In this document: positions 51,870 to 60,605 of the stretch, piece after piece
Numbering within the stretch: the stretch's first letter is position 1
How the letters are laid out: the number at the start of each line of letters is the position of its first letter
Assembly: GCF_002245895.1 (NCBI RefSeq)
Contig: NZ_NPJZ01000001.1
Coordinates: 1,227,001-1,291,000 of the forward strand
DNA from: Rhodococcus sp. OK302
Lineage (GTDB): Bacteria; Actinomycetota; Actinomycetes; Mycobacteriales; Mycobacteriaceae
Reading direction: 5' to 3'
Length of the DNA stretch: 64,000 nucleotides
Program-made: the position numbers and the translations under genes
Notes under the pieces: model-generated
Database searches by the model: none
What the model saw: only the letters and a program-made list of their open reading frames with translations
Told to the model about the DNA's origin: nothing

Positions 51870-53108
51870 TTACAGGTTCAGTTGCTCGTCTAGCCAGTCG
51901 AACATGCGCTGATCGGTCAGGCGTCGGGCCATCGGCTGACAGTGAAGGTTTGCGCCCTCGGCGGCCGTGAAGGGAACAACGGTGGTGGGTCCACCGGACA
52001 GTTCGGCGAGGCGAGACGATTGCCCCGGCCAGAACTGTTCCCCTTCGGGATCGGTGATCAGCATGGGCGTGGTGATGGAGCCGGCTACATGCTCGAGGCG
52101 GTACTTCCGGACCTCCGCCAGCGTGTTGTAGTAACCCTCCGTCAGATACGGCCGGGATCGGAACCGCCACAGGCGCCCATTGTCTTTCGACGCCCTCATC
52201 CCCATGGCCATATCGCGGTCGAAAACCTCGGCTTTGCCCTCGTCCAGCAAGTTCTGCATTCCCCGCGGTATGTGTTTGAGCCATGACGCCGACACATCGA
52301 CTACGCCGGGATCCGCGATGGCCGCGGCGATCCGATGCTCGAACGCCAACGCCTGTGGCACCCAGTAACCGCCCTGGCTTATCCCGTACATCGCCAACTT
52401 CGACGCGTCGACGTCCGGGCGGTCGACGAGAAAATCGACGACGGGAGTGATCACCGCTTCCCAATCGTGGCGGAACGGAACATTGTGCTCGAAGAGCATG
52501 GACTGCTGGCCGGGTCCGTCGAACATCAGGACGTTGTAGCCGCGTTCCAAGGCGCCGGCGCCGCCGCTGACCCACATCGAGCTGATGGGGCCGTCGCTGC
52601 CGTTCACCATGATGAGCGTCGGCCGACGTACCTCCCCGGGTGGACGGAAGAAGTATCCCGGCATCGTGGTGTCCTCGTACGGAATTCGGACGCGTTCGAC
52701 GAGGTGCTGCGTAGTGTCGACAAAACGATCCCAAGCCTGCCGGTGATGCCTGAATGTGGGTACCAATACCGAGTCGTCGCTGAGACCGTCGACGGCATTG
52801 ACTGCAACACCGAAGTACGACGCTGCCCGCAGATACGCATTTGATGCACTGCGAGGGTGCCCCGCGTTCGCAGAGGCTTCGGCTTGCTCGAAGATTCGTG
52901 AACCCAGATCGAACCAGCCCTCGTACCAGCCCTCGTAGTCTTTGTCGCCGATATCGGTAAGGGCTGAGAGCACTTCTCCGGTATCGGACGCCCCGTACGT
53001 GGCGTGACCGAGGAGGATTCGCAGTTCGTAGTCGAAAGACTCGTTGCGATAAAACCCGGTGGAAAACGCCTGATGTGGGTGGGAGAACAACGACGACGCT
53101 AGGGACAT
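51870..53108 (-). CDS. Alpha/beta hydrolase with N-terminal helical domain (DhpH/FrsA-like)
   Basis: A 412-residue cytoplasmic hydrolase. A helical N-terminal domain (~1-150) precedes the catalytic domain. The nucleophile is in YGISQGGYW, the acid in TDPEGEQFWP and the His in EGANLHCQPM. The layout is that of 2,6-dihydroxypseudooxynicotine hydrolase-like C-C or ester hydrolases. ATG 53108 has AAAGGTG upstream and is preferred over an extension to 53246. It converges on apbE with a 24-base gap. Substrate unknown. Confidence 0.83.
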   Translation of the reverse strand: MSLASSLFSHPHQAFSTGFYRNESFDYELRILLGHATYGASDTGEVLSALTDIGDKDYEGWYEGWFDLGSRIFEQAEASANAGHPRSASNAYLRAASYFGVAVNAVDGLSDDSVLVPTFRHHRQAWDRFVDTTQHLVERVRIPYEDTTMPGYFFRPPGEVRRPTLIMVNGSDGPISSMWVSGGAGALERGYNVLMFDGPGQQSMLFEHNVPFRHDWEAVITPVVDFLVDRPDVDASKLAMYGISQGGYWVPQALAFEHRIAAAIADPGVVDVSASWLKHIPRGMQNLLDEGKAEVFDRDMAMGMRASKDNGRLWRFRSRPYLTEGYYNTLAEVRKYRLEHVAGSITTPMLITDPEGEQFWPGQSSRLAELSGGPTTVVPFTAAEGANLHCQPMARRLTDQRMFDWLDEQLNL

Positions 53109-53172
53109 TGGCACACCTTTGGTAGGTCCGTCTATTCCAGGATCGCCCGAAACCGCTGTGTCAAAACCTTTT

Positions 53173-53832
53173 CTATGGCCGCCACACTGCAAATCCCAGT
53201 GTGCACAGCCACAGCGACATACCCAGAACCTGTGCGCGTTGAGCAATTCCCAAGCCCAGGTTACCGCCGCCGGCCAGTTCTATTCCGTTGGTTGTCAACA
53301 TCCATACCGTCGCAAGGGAAGTCGCGATCAAAATACCCAATCCGGCCGTGCGCAGTGACGGGTATTCGCGGTATCGGAAAGCACCAACCGTAAATGCGAT
53401 CATTGCGGTAAAGATCGCGAAAACCGCTACGCTGCTGGTCAGTGCATGAATATGGTGCAATTGAGGGAGTAGGCCGCCCGGCGCGCTCGCCTCACAACTC
53501 GCCCCGGAACACTCCAGCGGAAATGACGCGTCGGCGATGGTGGCGATGCCGAACACCGCCAGCGCTATCCAGCCTGTGACGTAGAGCTTGCGCCGCGGAG
53601 TCGTGAGTAGTCCCAGCGTCGCTGCCACCAACATCAAACAGGCAGACAGGATGTCGGCGTTACTGAACACGTCGCGATACTTCTGGTTTGCGGCATCGAG
53701 TTCACTGAGAAATGACGTCACGGGATCAAGCCCAGTTGGGAGGAAGAATTCGAGAATCCACGACGAATAGACAATTCCACCCAGTGACAGCGCGACCGCT
53801 AAACCCCATCGCGCCCCGTTGCGTTCCTTCAC
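53173..53832 (-). CDS. DUF998 membrane protein
   Basis: A 219-residue protein with about six membrane helices and the DUF998 pattern SFLSELDAANQKYRDVFSNADILSACLML, then DASFPLECSG and HHIHALTSSVAVFAIF. Function unknown. It lies nine bases downstream of the vsr stop-to-start gap on the same strand, so it may be co-transcribed with the restriction-modification genes by position only. Confidence 0.8.
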   Translation of the reverse strand: MKERNGARWGLAVALSLGGIVYSSWILEFFLPTGLDPVTSFLSELDAANQKYRDVFSNADILSACLMLVAATLGLLTTPRRKLYVTGWIALAVFGIATIADASFPLECSGASCEASAPGGLLPQLHHIHALTSSVAVFAIFTAMIAFTVGAFRYREYPSLRTAGLGILIATSLATVWMLTTNGIELAGGGNLGLGIAQRAQVLGMSLWLCTLGFAVWRP

Positions 53833-53841
53833 ACTGCGAGC

Positions 53842-54246
53842 TTACGGACTGGTTAAGGCGTTCTGGACGCGATCGGCCGCAGTCAATGGATCTTCGTGTT
53901 CCCAAATCCGGATCACGGTCCAGCCCAGTTCGCCCAGTCGAACATCGGTATCACGGTCCCGAACAACGTTGGCCGCCAACTTGTCCGCCCACCACTGTGC
54001 ATTGTTCTTCGGGAATGTTGCATGCTGCGGGCAGCAGTGCCAGAAGCAGCCGTCCACGAACACGGCCACTTTGCGACGCGGAAAAACCAGATCGGCCCGT
54101 CGGCGAATGCCTTTGGCGGGAGCTCGATCCACGAAGTATCGCAGGCCGCGTCGGTGGAGTTCGCGTCGCAGTGCGAGCTCAGGTTTGGTGTCGCGGCGAC
54201 GCTGAACGCTCATTCGAGCGCTGGTCGTAGGATCTGTCGCAGGCAC
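53842..54246 (-). CDS. vsr: Very-short-patch repair endonuclease Vsr
   Basis: A 134-residue Vsr, the nicking enzyme that repairs T:G mismatches made when 5-methylcytosine deaminates. Catalytic and metal-binding residues are in RRADLVFPRRKVAVFVDGCFWH and CCPQHATFPKNNAQWW, with the N-terminal SVQRRRDTKPELALRREL. GTG 54246 is preferred because a longer form would overlap the upstream gene. It is third in the module after the methyltransferase and nuclease, guarding that methylation site against mutation. Confidence 0.93.
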   Translation of the reverse strand: MPATDPTTSARMSVQRRRDTKPELALRRELHRRGLRYFVDRAPAKGIRRRADLVFPRRKVAVFVDGCFWHCCPQHATFPKNNAQWWADKLAANVVRDRDTDVRLGELGWTVIRIWEHEDPLTAADRVQNALTSP

Positions 54247-54254
54247 AGCCGTAC

Positions 54255-55112
54255 CTAACCGTCGGAGTCTTCGCCGTCGTCCGGGTCCGACCACGTCGGT
54301 GCAAACCTGTTGCGACGCTCCACTTCACCGTGAACGACGGTCACAAAATCGTTGAACGACAACGTTTGGCTTTCCGTCGGGCGGCCGTTGCGGGGCGGTG
54401 GCTCGTCGACGTCGAAAAACCTTACAGCGCCATCGCTTTCGTACAGGCCGATGTAGACCTTCTCGAAGAGGTCGTAGCGGGTGTCCTCGGCGCCGAGATC
54501 GACCCACGCCTTCCCGGGGACGCCGACGACGGCGCGCTTGCCGCGTCCGGAACGCTTCGACAGCGTGGTGACGTGGTGGGCAAACGAAGATTTGCCGGTG
54601 TCGCTGGTCTTGGTGGGATCACCGTCGTCACACGTGGCATACGGTTCGAACATGACGGCAACCAACACGCTGTACGGCTGGCGCTGATGCAAAACCATTG
54701 CCTCGCCGCGCAATTCGTGATCGTTGCGGACGATGTTCTTGGTCCATCGACCCAGCTTCTTGCTGCCGGGACTGTAATCCTGGAAGTTGTACGTCTTGAT
54801 CGACACGCACAGAATTAGGCCGAGGGTGGGATCGAGTGCCTTGACGTCCAAGCGCTTTCGGCCTTTGGCGACGTCGACCGTCGCTTCCTGGCCCTCGCCC
54901 GACGCGGTCGGAGTGATGTTGGGATACAACGGCCGCAGGGCATCGGCGACGGTTTGTGCCAACTGGTTGGATAACCGCTGCGCGTAGTTTTTCTTCTCGC
55001 CGCGGTCGGCATCGGCGGCAGGTTTGTCGCCGGCGAGTTGCAGTGCATCCCAGAGGGGTTCGTGTTCCGGTGTGGAAAACAGCGTGTCAGGCTCGGGAAA
55101 CAATTCATTCAT
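54255..55112 (-). CDS. Type II restriction endonuclease candidate
   Basis: A 285-residue protein that I cannot place in a named family. Its core looks like a PD-(D/E)xK nuclease: KRLDVKALDPTLGLILCVSIKT, where Asp and the later SIK would hold the metal, followed by NDHELRGEAMVLHQRQPYSVLVAV. Its position between a cytosine methyltransferase (ATGA overlap) and vsr strongly suggests the cognate restriction enzyme. The start ATG 55112 overlaps the methyltransferase stop. Recognition sequence unknown. Confidence 0.75.
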   Translation of the reverse strand: MNELFPEPDTLFSTPEHEPLWDALQLAGDKPAADADRGEKKNYAQRLSNQLAQTVADALRPLYPNITPTASGEGQEATVDVAKGRKRLDVKALDPTLGLILCVSIKTYNFQDYSPGSKKLGRWTKNIVRNDHELRGEAMVLHQRQPYSVLVAVMFEPYATCDDGDPTKTSDTGKSSFAHHVTTLSKRSGRGKRAVVGVPGKAWVDLGAEDTRYDLFEKVYIGLYESDGAVRFFDVDEPPPRNGRPTESQTLSFNDFVTVVHGEVERRNRFAPTWSDPDDGEDSDG

Positions 55113-56272
55113 GCGACAGCCTCGGGGTATCCGCCCATCCGTTCGAGGTGACTTTCGACGTCCTCGATGAATCCGGGGATGAAGCGGAGGTTGCCCATCC
55201 GGGCGCGCTTGAGGAACCCTGCTGTGGCCCGGGCAGACAGCAAGCGGGTGTCTTCGAGGAAACCGCTCAGATCTTCGTACTCGTCCTGGACCGGCCAGGT
55301 CGAGGTGTGGACGCGGAAGGCTTGACGGTTGCGGCCCCAGGCGGCGCTGGGCCAGGCATCGCCGGGTTCGAGGGGGGTCTGGTTGCTCGCGTCGTATTCG
55401 ATGGGATCGTTCAACCGGCTGCCCACCCACGAGGCCATCCGCACACTGACGGCATTGCCGACGAGCTTCCAGCGGTGACTGTGGCGCAATCCGGGGACGT
55501 CGACCGACGGCAGCGTCCAGTCGGGATCAAAACCTTGCAGACGTTCGGCGTCGACGAGGCCTGGCGTGACGATTTCACCCGAAGGCAATCGGACGGCGGG
55601 CTGGCTGGGGATTCCGATGGACGATCCGCCCTTGAGCGTCGGGACGGCATTGACGGCCCAGCCGAGGCCGCGGGTGCCTTCAGTCCAGTAGAAACCGCAC
55701 GGGAAGTCGGCGGGATCGCCGCCGAGTCGCTCGCCGGCGTCTTGGCCGAAGAGGATTTCACGGGGATCCTCGGTGCGTGAGGCAATCATGATCACGCGCT
55801 GGCGACGCTGCGGCAGGCCGAATGCCCGGGCGTCGACAACCCGGTAAGCCCACGTGTAGCCGAGGTCTTCGAGAGCGTCGGTGATGTGGCGCATCGCAGC
55901 ACCCTTGCTGAGTTGCAGCATGAAGGGAACGTTTTCGATGACAAGCCAGCGCGGACCCTTTTTCCGTTTGACCAGTCGAAATACTTCGTCGACCAGGCCG
56001 GAACGAGCGCCGGTGATTCCCGCTGTCTTGCCGGCTTGCGAGAGGTCCTGGCAGGGGAAGCCGGCCGCCACCAAGTCGATGTTCGCGGGGAGCGCGCGGA
56101 GTTTCGTGACGTCACCGTGCAAGGGGACATCCGAGAAACGGGAGCGGAGAACGGCCTGGGCGCCGGGGTCGATTTCACACAGCAGTTCGGTGTTCCACCC
56201 ATGTTCCGACAGGCCTAACTCGAGCCCGCCGATACCGGCAAACAACCCCACCATGCTTCGCGACGACGTCAC
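55109..56272 (-). CDS. DNA (cytosine-5) methyltransferase
   Basis: A 387-residue C5 methyltransferase with all key motifs: I (MVGLFAGIGGLELGL), IV (AAGFPCQDLS with the catalytic Cys), VI (IENVPFML), VIII (LPQRRQRVIMIAS) and IX-X (ERLQGFDPDW, KLVGNAVSV). The target-recognition region lies at ~190-265. A C-terminal extension of ~90 residues follows motif X. GTG 56272 is preferred to GTG 56287 because GAGGAAGG lies five bases before it. It heads the M-R-Vsr module. No controller (C) protein is seen in the 56288-56501 gap. Confidence 0.93.
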   Translation of the reverse strand: MTSSRSMVGLFAGIGGLELGLSEHGWNTELLCEIDPGAQAVLRSRFSDVPLHGDVTKLRALPANIDLVAAGFPCQDLSQAGKTAGITGARSGLVDEVFRLVKRKKGPRWLVIENVPFMLQLSKGAAMRHITDALEDLGYTWAYRVVDARAFGLPQRRQRVIMIASRTEDPREILFGQDAGERLGGDPADFPCGFYWTEGTRGLGWAVNAVPTLKGGSSIGIPSQPAVRLPSGEIVTPGLVDAERLQGFDPDWTLPSVDVPGLRHSHRWKLVGNAVSVRMASWVGSRLNDPIEYDASNQTPLEPGDAWPSAAWGRNRQAFRVHTSTWPVQDEYEDLSGFLEDTRLLSARATAGFLKRARMGNLRFIPGFIEDVESHLERMGGYPEAVA

Positions 56273-56489
56273 AGCACCCTTCCTCACGAACCGACTGCAA
56301 TTACGGTACTCGAGAAGTCAGACATCTTTTGCCAAAGGTTTCGCAATTGGCGGTTCAGCCCGCGCGAGAAGCCGAATCGGGCTGTGAATCGCCTTACATA
56401 CGTGGCCGTTGTTCACTGATTGCATCGGAAAAGGTCCTTGATCCTGGGCAATAATCCGCACCAGCAGTGCTCTGCGGGCCTTCGTCCAT

Positions 56490-56495
56490 TACCGT
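56490..56495 (+). promoter_or_regulatory. -10 hexamer, leaderless promoter
   Basis: TACCGT, six bases, GTG 56502; the same hexamer and spacing occur before ATG 58139. Confidence 0.45.
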
Positions 56496-56501
56496 GGTCG
56501 G

Positions 56502-57089
56502 GTGAGCATCCAACCTTCCGGTAGCGCGTCCTGGCCTGCGGTATTGACCTGGCAGGCCCACAACGCTCCGCGTATGGAGTCGGTTCGTGTGCAGTTGAAC
56601 GGCAACCGCATCAAGGCATCGGGCCGGATCATCGGGGGCGCTTGCAGCGAGCATCCCGCGTTCAGTGCGTCATATGACCTGGTCACAGACGAAGCTGGTG
56701 TCACGCGCAGGCTCTCGGTGCGTACGGCTCTGGCGGCCGGCGAGCGTCAGATGTCGATCAGTCGCGACGAAGAAGGCACCTGGATGGTGGAGAACGGCGC
56801 CCACCATCAGCGTTCGTCATTCGACGGCGCGCTTGATGTCGACGTGATCCTCAGCCCGTTCTTCAACACCCTCCCCATCCGCCGCTTCGGTTTGCAGAAC
56901 AACACCGACGACGTGGAGGTTCCGGTTGTGTACGTCAACTTGCTGGATCTGCGGGTCGAAGGCGCCACCATCACTTACAGCAGTGGTACCGACGGCATCA
57001 GCGTGCTCTCGCCGGTGTCCAGTTCTACGGTGTCCGTCGACCACGACGGTTTCATCATCGACTATCCCGGCCTGGCTGCCCGAATCTAA
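56502..57089 (+). CDS. Putative glycolipid-binding family protein (DUF1089)
   Basis: A 195-residue beta-rich protein of the Glycolipid_bind family: LTWQAHNAPRMESVRVQLNGNRIKASGRI, ASYDLVTDEAGVTRRLSV, DVDVILSPFFNTLPIRRF and VVYVNLLDL. It has no signal peptide, and the family name rests on structural suggestion, so its ligand is unknown. GTG 56502 follows a leaderless promoter. It converges on tyrA with a six-base gap. Confidence 0.85.
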   Translation: MSIQPSGSASWPAVLTWQAHNAPRMESVRVQLNGNRIKASGRIIGGACSEHPAFSASYDLVTDEAGVTRRLSVRTALAAGERQMSISRDEEGTWMVENGAHHQRSSFDGALDVDVILSPFFNTLPIRRFGLQNNTDDVEVPVVYVNLLDLRVEGATITYSSGTDGISVLSPVSSSTVSVDHDGFIIDYPGLAARI

Positions 57090-57095
57090 ACGGAG

Positions 57096-58049
57096 CTAGT
57101 TGCTCCGGCGGATTACGCCGCCACGACGTCCGGCGTCGCGCATCCGATCGATCCATCCGGGTTCTCCGACGCTTATGTCGGTGATATCCCAGCGTTCCTG
57201 CGATTCGTAGGCTCCGCGCGCCGCAAACCCGGCGTCGACGAGTTCTGCTGTCGAATCATTGTCGTGGAGATCGATTCGCGCGCGCTGCAGTAGTTCGAGT
57301 GCCTCGTCCAAGGCGATCAGCAGAGCGTCGCGGTTGCCCTCGCACATCGCGCGCACCAGTCCCGGTGCACTGCCGGCTACACGAGTGCCGTCCCGGAACG
57401 ATCCGGCTGCCAATCCGAGGGCGAGTTCGCCGCCGGCAGCACCGGTGATCGCCAAGGTTTCGGCCAGCAGATGCGGCAGGTGCGAAATTCGTGCCACAGC
57501 TCGGTCGTGTTCGAGGGACTCGGCGGGAACCACCACCGAACCGCAATCGAGAGCCAGGTCCGCAACCTGCGTCCACACGTCGGCGTCGACACCCTCGTCG
57601 GTTGCCACGACCCAGACGGCGTCGGTGAAGAGGTCCACATCGCCCACCGCCCAGCCTGAGGCCGACGTTCCGGTCATGGGATGGCCGCCCACAAAACGCG
57701 TACTCAGACCACGGCGTTCGACGGCAGTCTTCACTTCACCTTTCACGCTGACGACGTCGGTGATCGGGTTGTTCGGGGCATGCGCCGCAATGGCTTCGAG
57801 GGTGGCGTCAACTGCCGGCATCGGGACGGCGATCACGATGATCGCGCTGGTAGCGTGCGCTTTCCGCAGAACGGCAGTCAGGTCGGTGTCGGCATCGAAG
57901 CCGTCGGCACGGGCGGCTTCCGCCGATTCGGCAGAACGGTTGTAACCCCACGCCTGGCGACCCGAGCGCGCAGCGGCCCGCAGCAGCGAACCGCCGATCA
58001 AACCGAGGCCGAGAACGCAGACGGGCGGGGCGGAAACTGTCGCAGGCAC
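57096..58049 (-). CDS. tyrA: Prephenate dehydrogenase
   Basis: A 317-residue TyrA that makes 4-hydroxyphenylpyruvate from prephenate for tyrosine. The NAD motif VLGLGLIGGSLLRAA is at ~11-25; VIAVPMPA, SVKGEV, VGGHPMTGTSASGW and HDRAVARISHLPHLLAETL (catalytic His) follow. No ACT domain is attached. It corresponds to Rv3754 next to the tadA pair. The start GTG 58049 lacks a clear ribosome site. Confidence 0.92.
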   Translation of the reverse strand: MPATVSAPPVCVLGLGLIGGSLLRAAARSGRQAWGYNRSAESAEAARADGFDADTDLTAVLRKAHATSAIIVIAVPMPAVDATLEAIAAHAPNNPITDVVSVKGEVKTAVERRGLSTRFVGGHPMTGTSASGWAVGDVDLFTDAVWVVATDEGVDADVWTQVADLALDCGSVVVPAESLEHDRAVARISHLPHLLAETLAITGAAGGELALGLAAGSFRDGTRVAGSAPGLVRAMCEGNRDALLIALDEALELLQRARIDLHDNDSTAELVDAGFAARGAYESQERWDITDISVGEPGWIDRMRDAGRRGGVIRRSN

Positions 58050-58126
58050 TCGTTCAGGTTGGCATATCCGGAGTGGAACTTCGCTACCCGGCAGGTACGG
58101 ACTTCACTACCTGGCACTTGCCGGGC

Positions 58127-58132
58127 TACCGT
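58127..58132 (+). promoter_or_regulatory. -10 hexamer, leaderless promoter of the tadA operon
   Basis: TACCGT, six bases, ATG 58139. It supports the shorter start over an in-frame ATG at 58073. Confidence 0.45.
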
Positions 58133-58138
58133 TGCGCC

Positions 58139-58678
58139 ATGGGTGCACAGCGCGCGAGTAACAAGAGCGCCTCCTCGAATCAGTCGGAGGAGTTCGAAGG
58201 CTTCGGGATGGCGGTGGTACGTGAAGAGGGAAAGTGGACGGTCAAGCCGTTGACTTCCGCAGCCTTGACGTCACTGGCGACAGCCGAAACCGAACTTCGC
58301 GAGCTTCGTAGCTCCGGTGCCGTCTTCGGTCTTCTCGACGTCGACGACGAGTTCTTCATCATTTTGCGCCCCGCGCCGACGGGAACGCACGTGCTGATTT
58401 CCGATGCGACCGCAGCCATCGACTACGACATTGCTGCCGACGTACTCGACGCACTCAACGTCGAGATCCCCGATATCGATCCGGACGAGCTCGACAGCGT
58501 GGAACCCTGGGCCGAAGGGGACTTGTCAGTCCTGGCGGATCTGGGGTTGCCGGAACCCGTCCTCGCAATTATCTCGGCCGACACCGATCTGTACCCGGAC
58601 GAGCAGTTGACGATGATCGCTCAGCGACTCGGATTCGAATCCGAATTCTCGTCTGCGCTCGACAAACTTCCTCGGTAG
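58139..58678 (+). CDS. tRNA adenosine deaminase-associated protein
   Basis: A 179-residue acidic protein of the family always found before actinobacterial tadA (Rv3753c-type). It has FGMAVVREEGKWTVKPL near the N-terminus, VFGLLDVDDEFFIILRP, and an acidic DALNVEIPDIDPDELDSVEPWAEGDLSVL. The role is not established; an accessory part in tRNA deamination is inferred from gene order. The tadA ATG follows its stop codon directly. Confidence 0.87.
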   Translation: MGAQRASNKSASSNQSEEFEGFGMAVVREEGKWTVKPLTSAALTSLATAETELRELRSSGAVFGLLDVDDEFFIILRPAPTGTHVLISDATAAIDYDIAADVLDALNVEIPDIDPDELDSVEPWAEGDLSVLADLGLPEPVLAIISADTDLYPDEQLTMIAQRLGFESEFSSALDKLPR

Positions 58679-59140
58679 ATGTCTCTCGCTGACGATCAGC
58701 GCATGATCCGTGTAGCCATCGATGCTGCACTCGGTGCGTCGGACGCAGATGTTCCCGTCGGCGCCGTGGTCTTCGATGCCGACGGCGTCGAGGTTGCTCG
58801 CGCGGCCAATGCGCGTGAAGCGTCGTCCGATCCCACCGCACATGCCGAGATTCTGGCCTTGCGGGCTGCCGCACGCGTCTACGGCGACGGTTGGCGTTTG
58901 GAAGGTGCGACGCTCGCCGTCACCCTCGAACCCTGCACGATGTGTGCCGGCGCGCTGGTCCTCGCTCGTGTTTCACGTGTAGTTTTCGGCGCTTGGGAAC
59001 CCAAAACCGGGGCCGTCGGGTCGCTGTGGGACGTGGTTCGGGACAGAAGATTGACCTACCGTCCGCAGGTGCGCGGTGGGGTGCTCGAGGACGAATGCGC
59101 TGGGCTTTTGGAGGATTTTTTCCGCGAGCACCGGTCCTGA
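58679..59140 (+). CDS. tadA: tRNA-specific adenosine deaminase TadA
   Basis: A 153-residue zinc deaminase that converts A34 of tRNA-Arg(ACG) to inosine. Zinc and catalytic motifs are HAEILAL and EPCTMCAGAL; PVGAVVFD and FGAWEPKTGAVGSLWDV are also typical. The start codon abuts the stop of the associated protein, so translation is coupled. Its expected substrate tRNA is encoded at 44948-45020. Confidence 0.94.
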   Translation: MSLADDQRMIRVAIDAALGASDADVPVGAVVFDADGVEVARAANAREASSDPTAHAEILALRAAARVYGDGWRLEGATLAVTLEPCTMCAGALVLARVSRVVFGAWEPKTGAVGSLWDVVRDRRLTYRPQVRGGVLEDECAGLLEDFFREHRS

Positions 59141-59280
59141 CACCGATATTCCCGACGGAGATCAATTCCACATCGGGGTAGCCCGAACCGGACATCGCGG
59201 GCATGGTGGAGGCAGATGCCGTCACGGCATCGCGAATTGCCGGAAGGTGATTTGTTCGCGTTCATTCGATGGGAGTACTC

Positions 59281-59472
59281 ATGGGAATCGCAGACAAAGC
59301 TCAGAACAAGGCAGAAGACCTCGGGGGCAAGGCCAAGGAAGCCGCGGGCAGTGCAACCGGAAACAAAGACCTCGAAAACGAAGGCAAGGCGGACCAGGTG
59401 AAATCTGCCGTCAAAGATGCTGGTGAGAAGGTCAAGGACGCCGCTTCCAGCATCAAGGACAAGCTGACGTAA
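59281..59472 (+). CDS. CsbD-family stress protein
   Basis: A 63-residue, highly charged, Lys/Ala/Glu-rich helical protein: GIADKAQNKAEDLGGKAKE, AGSATGNKDLENEGKADQ and a KDAGEKVKDAASSIKDKL tail. CsbD proteins are small general-stress proteins of unknown action. ATG 59281 has GGGAG nearby; an in-frame ATG at 59269 is possible. The next feature is tRNA-Ser(CGA), 56 bases on. Confidence 0.9.
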   Translation: MGIADKAQNKAEDLGGKAKEAAGSATGNKDLENEGKADQVKSAVKDAGEKVKDAASSIKDKLT

Positions 59473-59528
59473 AGCCGCGTCACCTGGCGATTTTTATTCT
59501 CGGGGACACGTCCGGTAAAGTAACCAAC

Positions 59529-59619
59529 GGTGGCGTGTCCGAGCGGCCTAAGGAGCACGCCTCGAAAGCGTGTGACGGGTAACCCCCGTCCGAGAGTTCA
59601 AATCTCTCCGCCACCGCCA
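59529..59619 (+). tRNA. tRNA-Ser(CGA)
   Basis: A 91-base type II tRNA: acceptor GGTGGCG / CGCCACC, anticodon stem CACGC / GCGTG with loop CTCGAAA (anticodon CGA), a long variable arm and encoded CCA. Confidence 0.97.
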
Positions 59620-59622
59620 AGA

Positions 59623-59659
59623 GTCCCCCGCCTGTTAACGCAGGTGGGGGACTTTTTTT
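59623..59659 (+). terminator. Rho-independent terminator of tRNA-Ser(CGA)
   Basis: A 12-bp stem (59623-59634 with 59641-59652, one G-U pair), loop TTAACG and seven T residues. The right arm is identical to that of the terminator at 28051. Confidence 0.93.
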
Positions 59660-59776
59660 GTGCGTTTTGCGCGCCTCCTGATGGTGCGAACGACGCTTTC
59701 GTCGCCTCAGATGCGCCGAACGTACCGTTCGCTCGAGTGCGGAGGCACTTCCCAGGACTCTCCCAGCTAGGAACTC

Positions 59777-59805
59777 CTGACAACCGTTGAAGCTGCAACT
59801 AGCCT
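59777..59805 (+). promoter_or_regulatory. Promoter of the yceI gene
   Basis: CTGACA (59777-59782), 17 bases, TAGCCT (59800-59805), then seven bases to ATG 59813, so a leaderless or nearly leaderless transcript is predicted. Confidence 0.5.
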
Positions 59806-59812
59806 TGGAAGC

Positions 59813-60496
59813 ATGAAAAAGATGTGGTGGATCGGCGGAGCTGTGGTCCTGATTCTGCTCGGTCTGCTCGTGGGGCCGTGGGCGTACGGAAAGTTCGTTG
59901 CCGAGGACGACGCACCCGCTGCAGTGGTATCCACCCAGGGTGCAGAAGCGGCATCGGGATCGATCGACGGTACGTGGACGGTCGCGGCCGGTCAGGGCGA
60001 TAACCGGACGGCAGCCGGGTACACCGTGCACGAGATTCTCAACGGCGCGAGTGTGACCGTCGTGGGTACCACCGGTGAGGTGACTGGCAATGCGACGGTC
60101 GAGGGTGAAAAGCTCACCGCCGGTGAAGTGACCGTGCAGGTCGCGAGCATCAAGACGGATTCGGACCGCCGTGACGGCCAGTTCACCGGCAACGTGATGA
60201 GCACCAGCACCTATCCGACTGCGACGTTCACGATCAACTCACCCGTCGACCTGTCTTCGGTACCGACGGACGGAACGACGGCGACGGTGACTGTGCCGGG
60301 CACGTTGACGCTCAAGGGAGTGTCCAAGCCGGTGTCCGTGGACATGACAGTTCTGCATTCGGGTGACTCGTTGATCGCGTCGGGATCGATTCCGGTCACC
60401 TGGACCGACTTCGGCGTCGAGCCGCCTTCGCTCGGGTTCGTCACGGTCGACGGCAGTGGCTCGGTGGATTTCCTGGTATCGCTCACGGTGTCCTGA
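59813..60496 (+). CDS. Membrane-anchored YceI-family lipocalin-like protein
   Basis: A 227-residue protein with an N-terminal membrane anchor (~5-25) and an extracytoplasmic YceI beta-barrel: IDGTWTVA, GYTVHEI, VTVQVASIKTDSDRRDGQFTGNVMSTSTYPTATF and GTLTLKGVSKPVSVDM. YceI barrels bind polyprenoid or other amphiphilic molecules. Here it may hold an isoprenoid at the membrane surface, but the ligand is unknown. Confidence 0.9.
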   Translation: MKKMWWIGGAVVLILLGLLVGPWAYGKFVAEDDAPAAVVSTQGAEAASGSIDGTWTVAAGQGDNRTAAGYTVHEILNGASVTVVGTTGEVTGNATVEGEKLTAGEVTVQVASIKTDSDRRDGQFTGNVMSTSTYPTATFTINSPVDLSSVPTDGTTATVTVPGTLTLKGVSKPVSVDMTVLHSGDSLIASGSIPVTWTDFGVEPPSLGFVTVDGSGSVDFLVSLTVS

Positions 60497-60605
60497 TCAG
60501 GCCCGAGTGTGGGCTCGGAGGAGCGCCAGGGAAGATTAAGGACATGGACTTGAATGTGCAACGCGTGCTCGGATGCGAGTGTTGCGGCGACAGGCTGCAA
60601 ACGTA

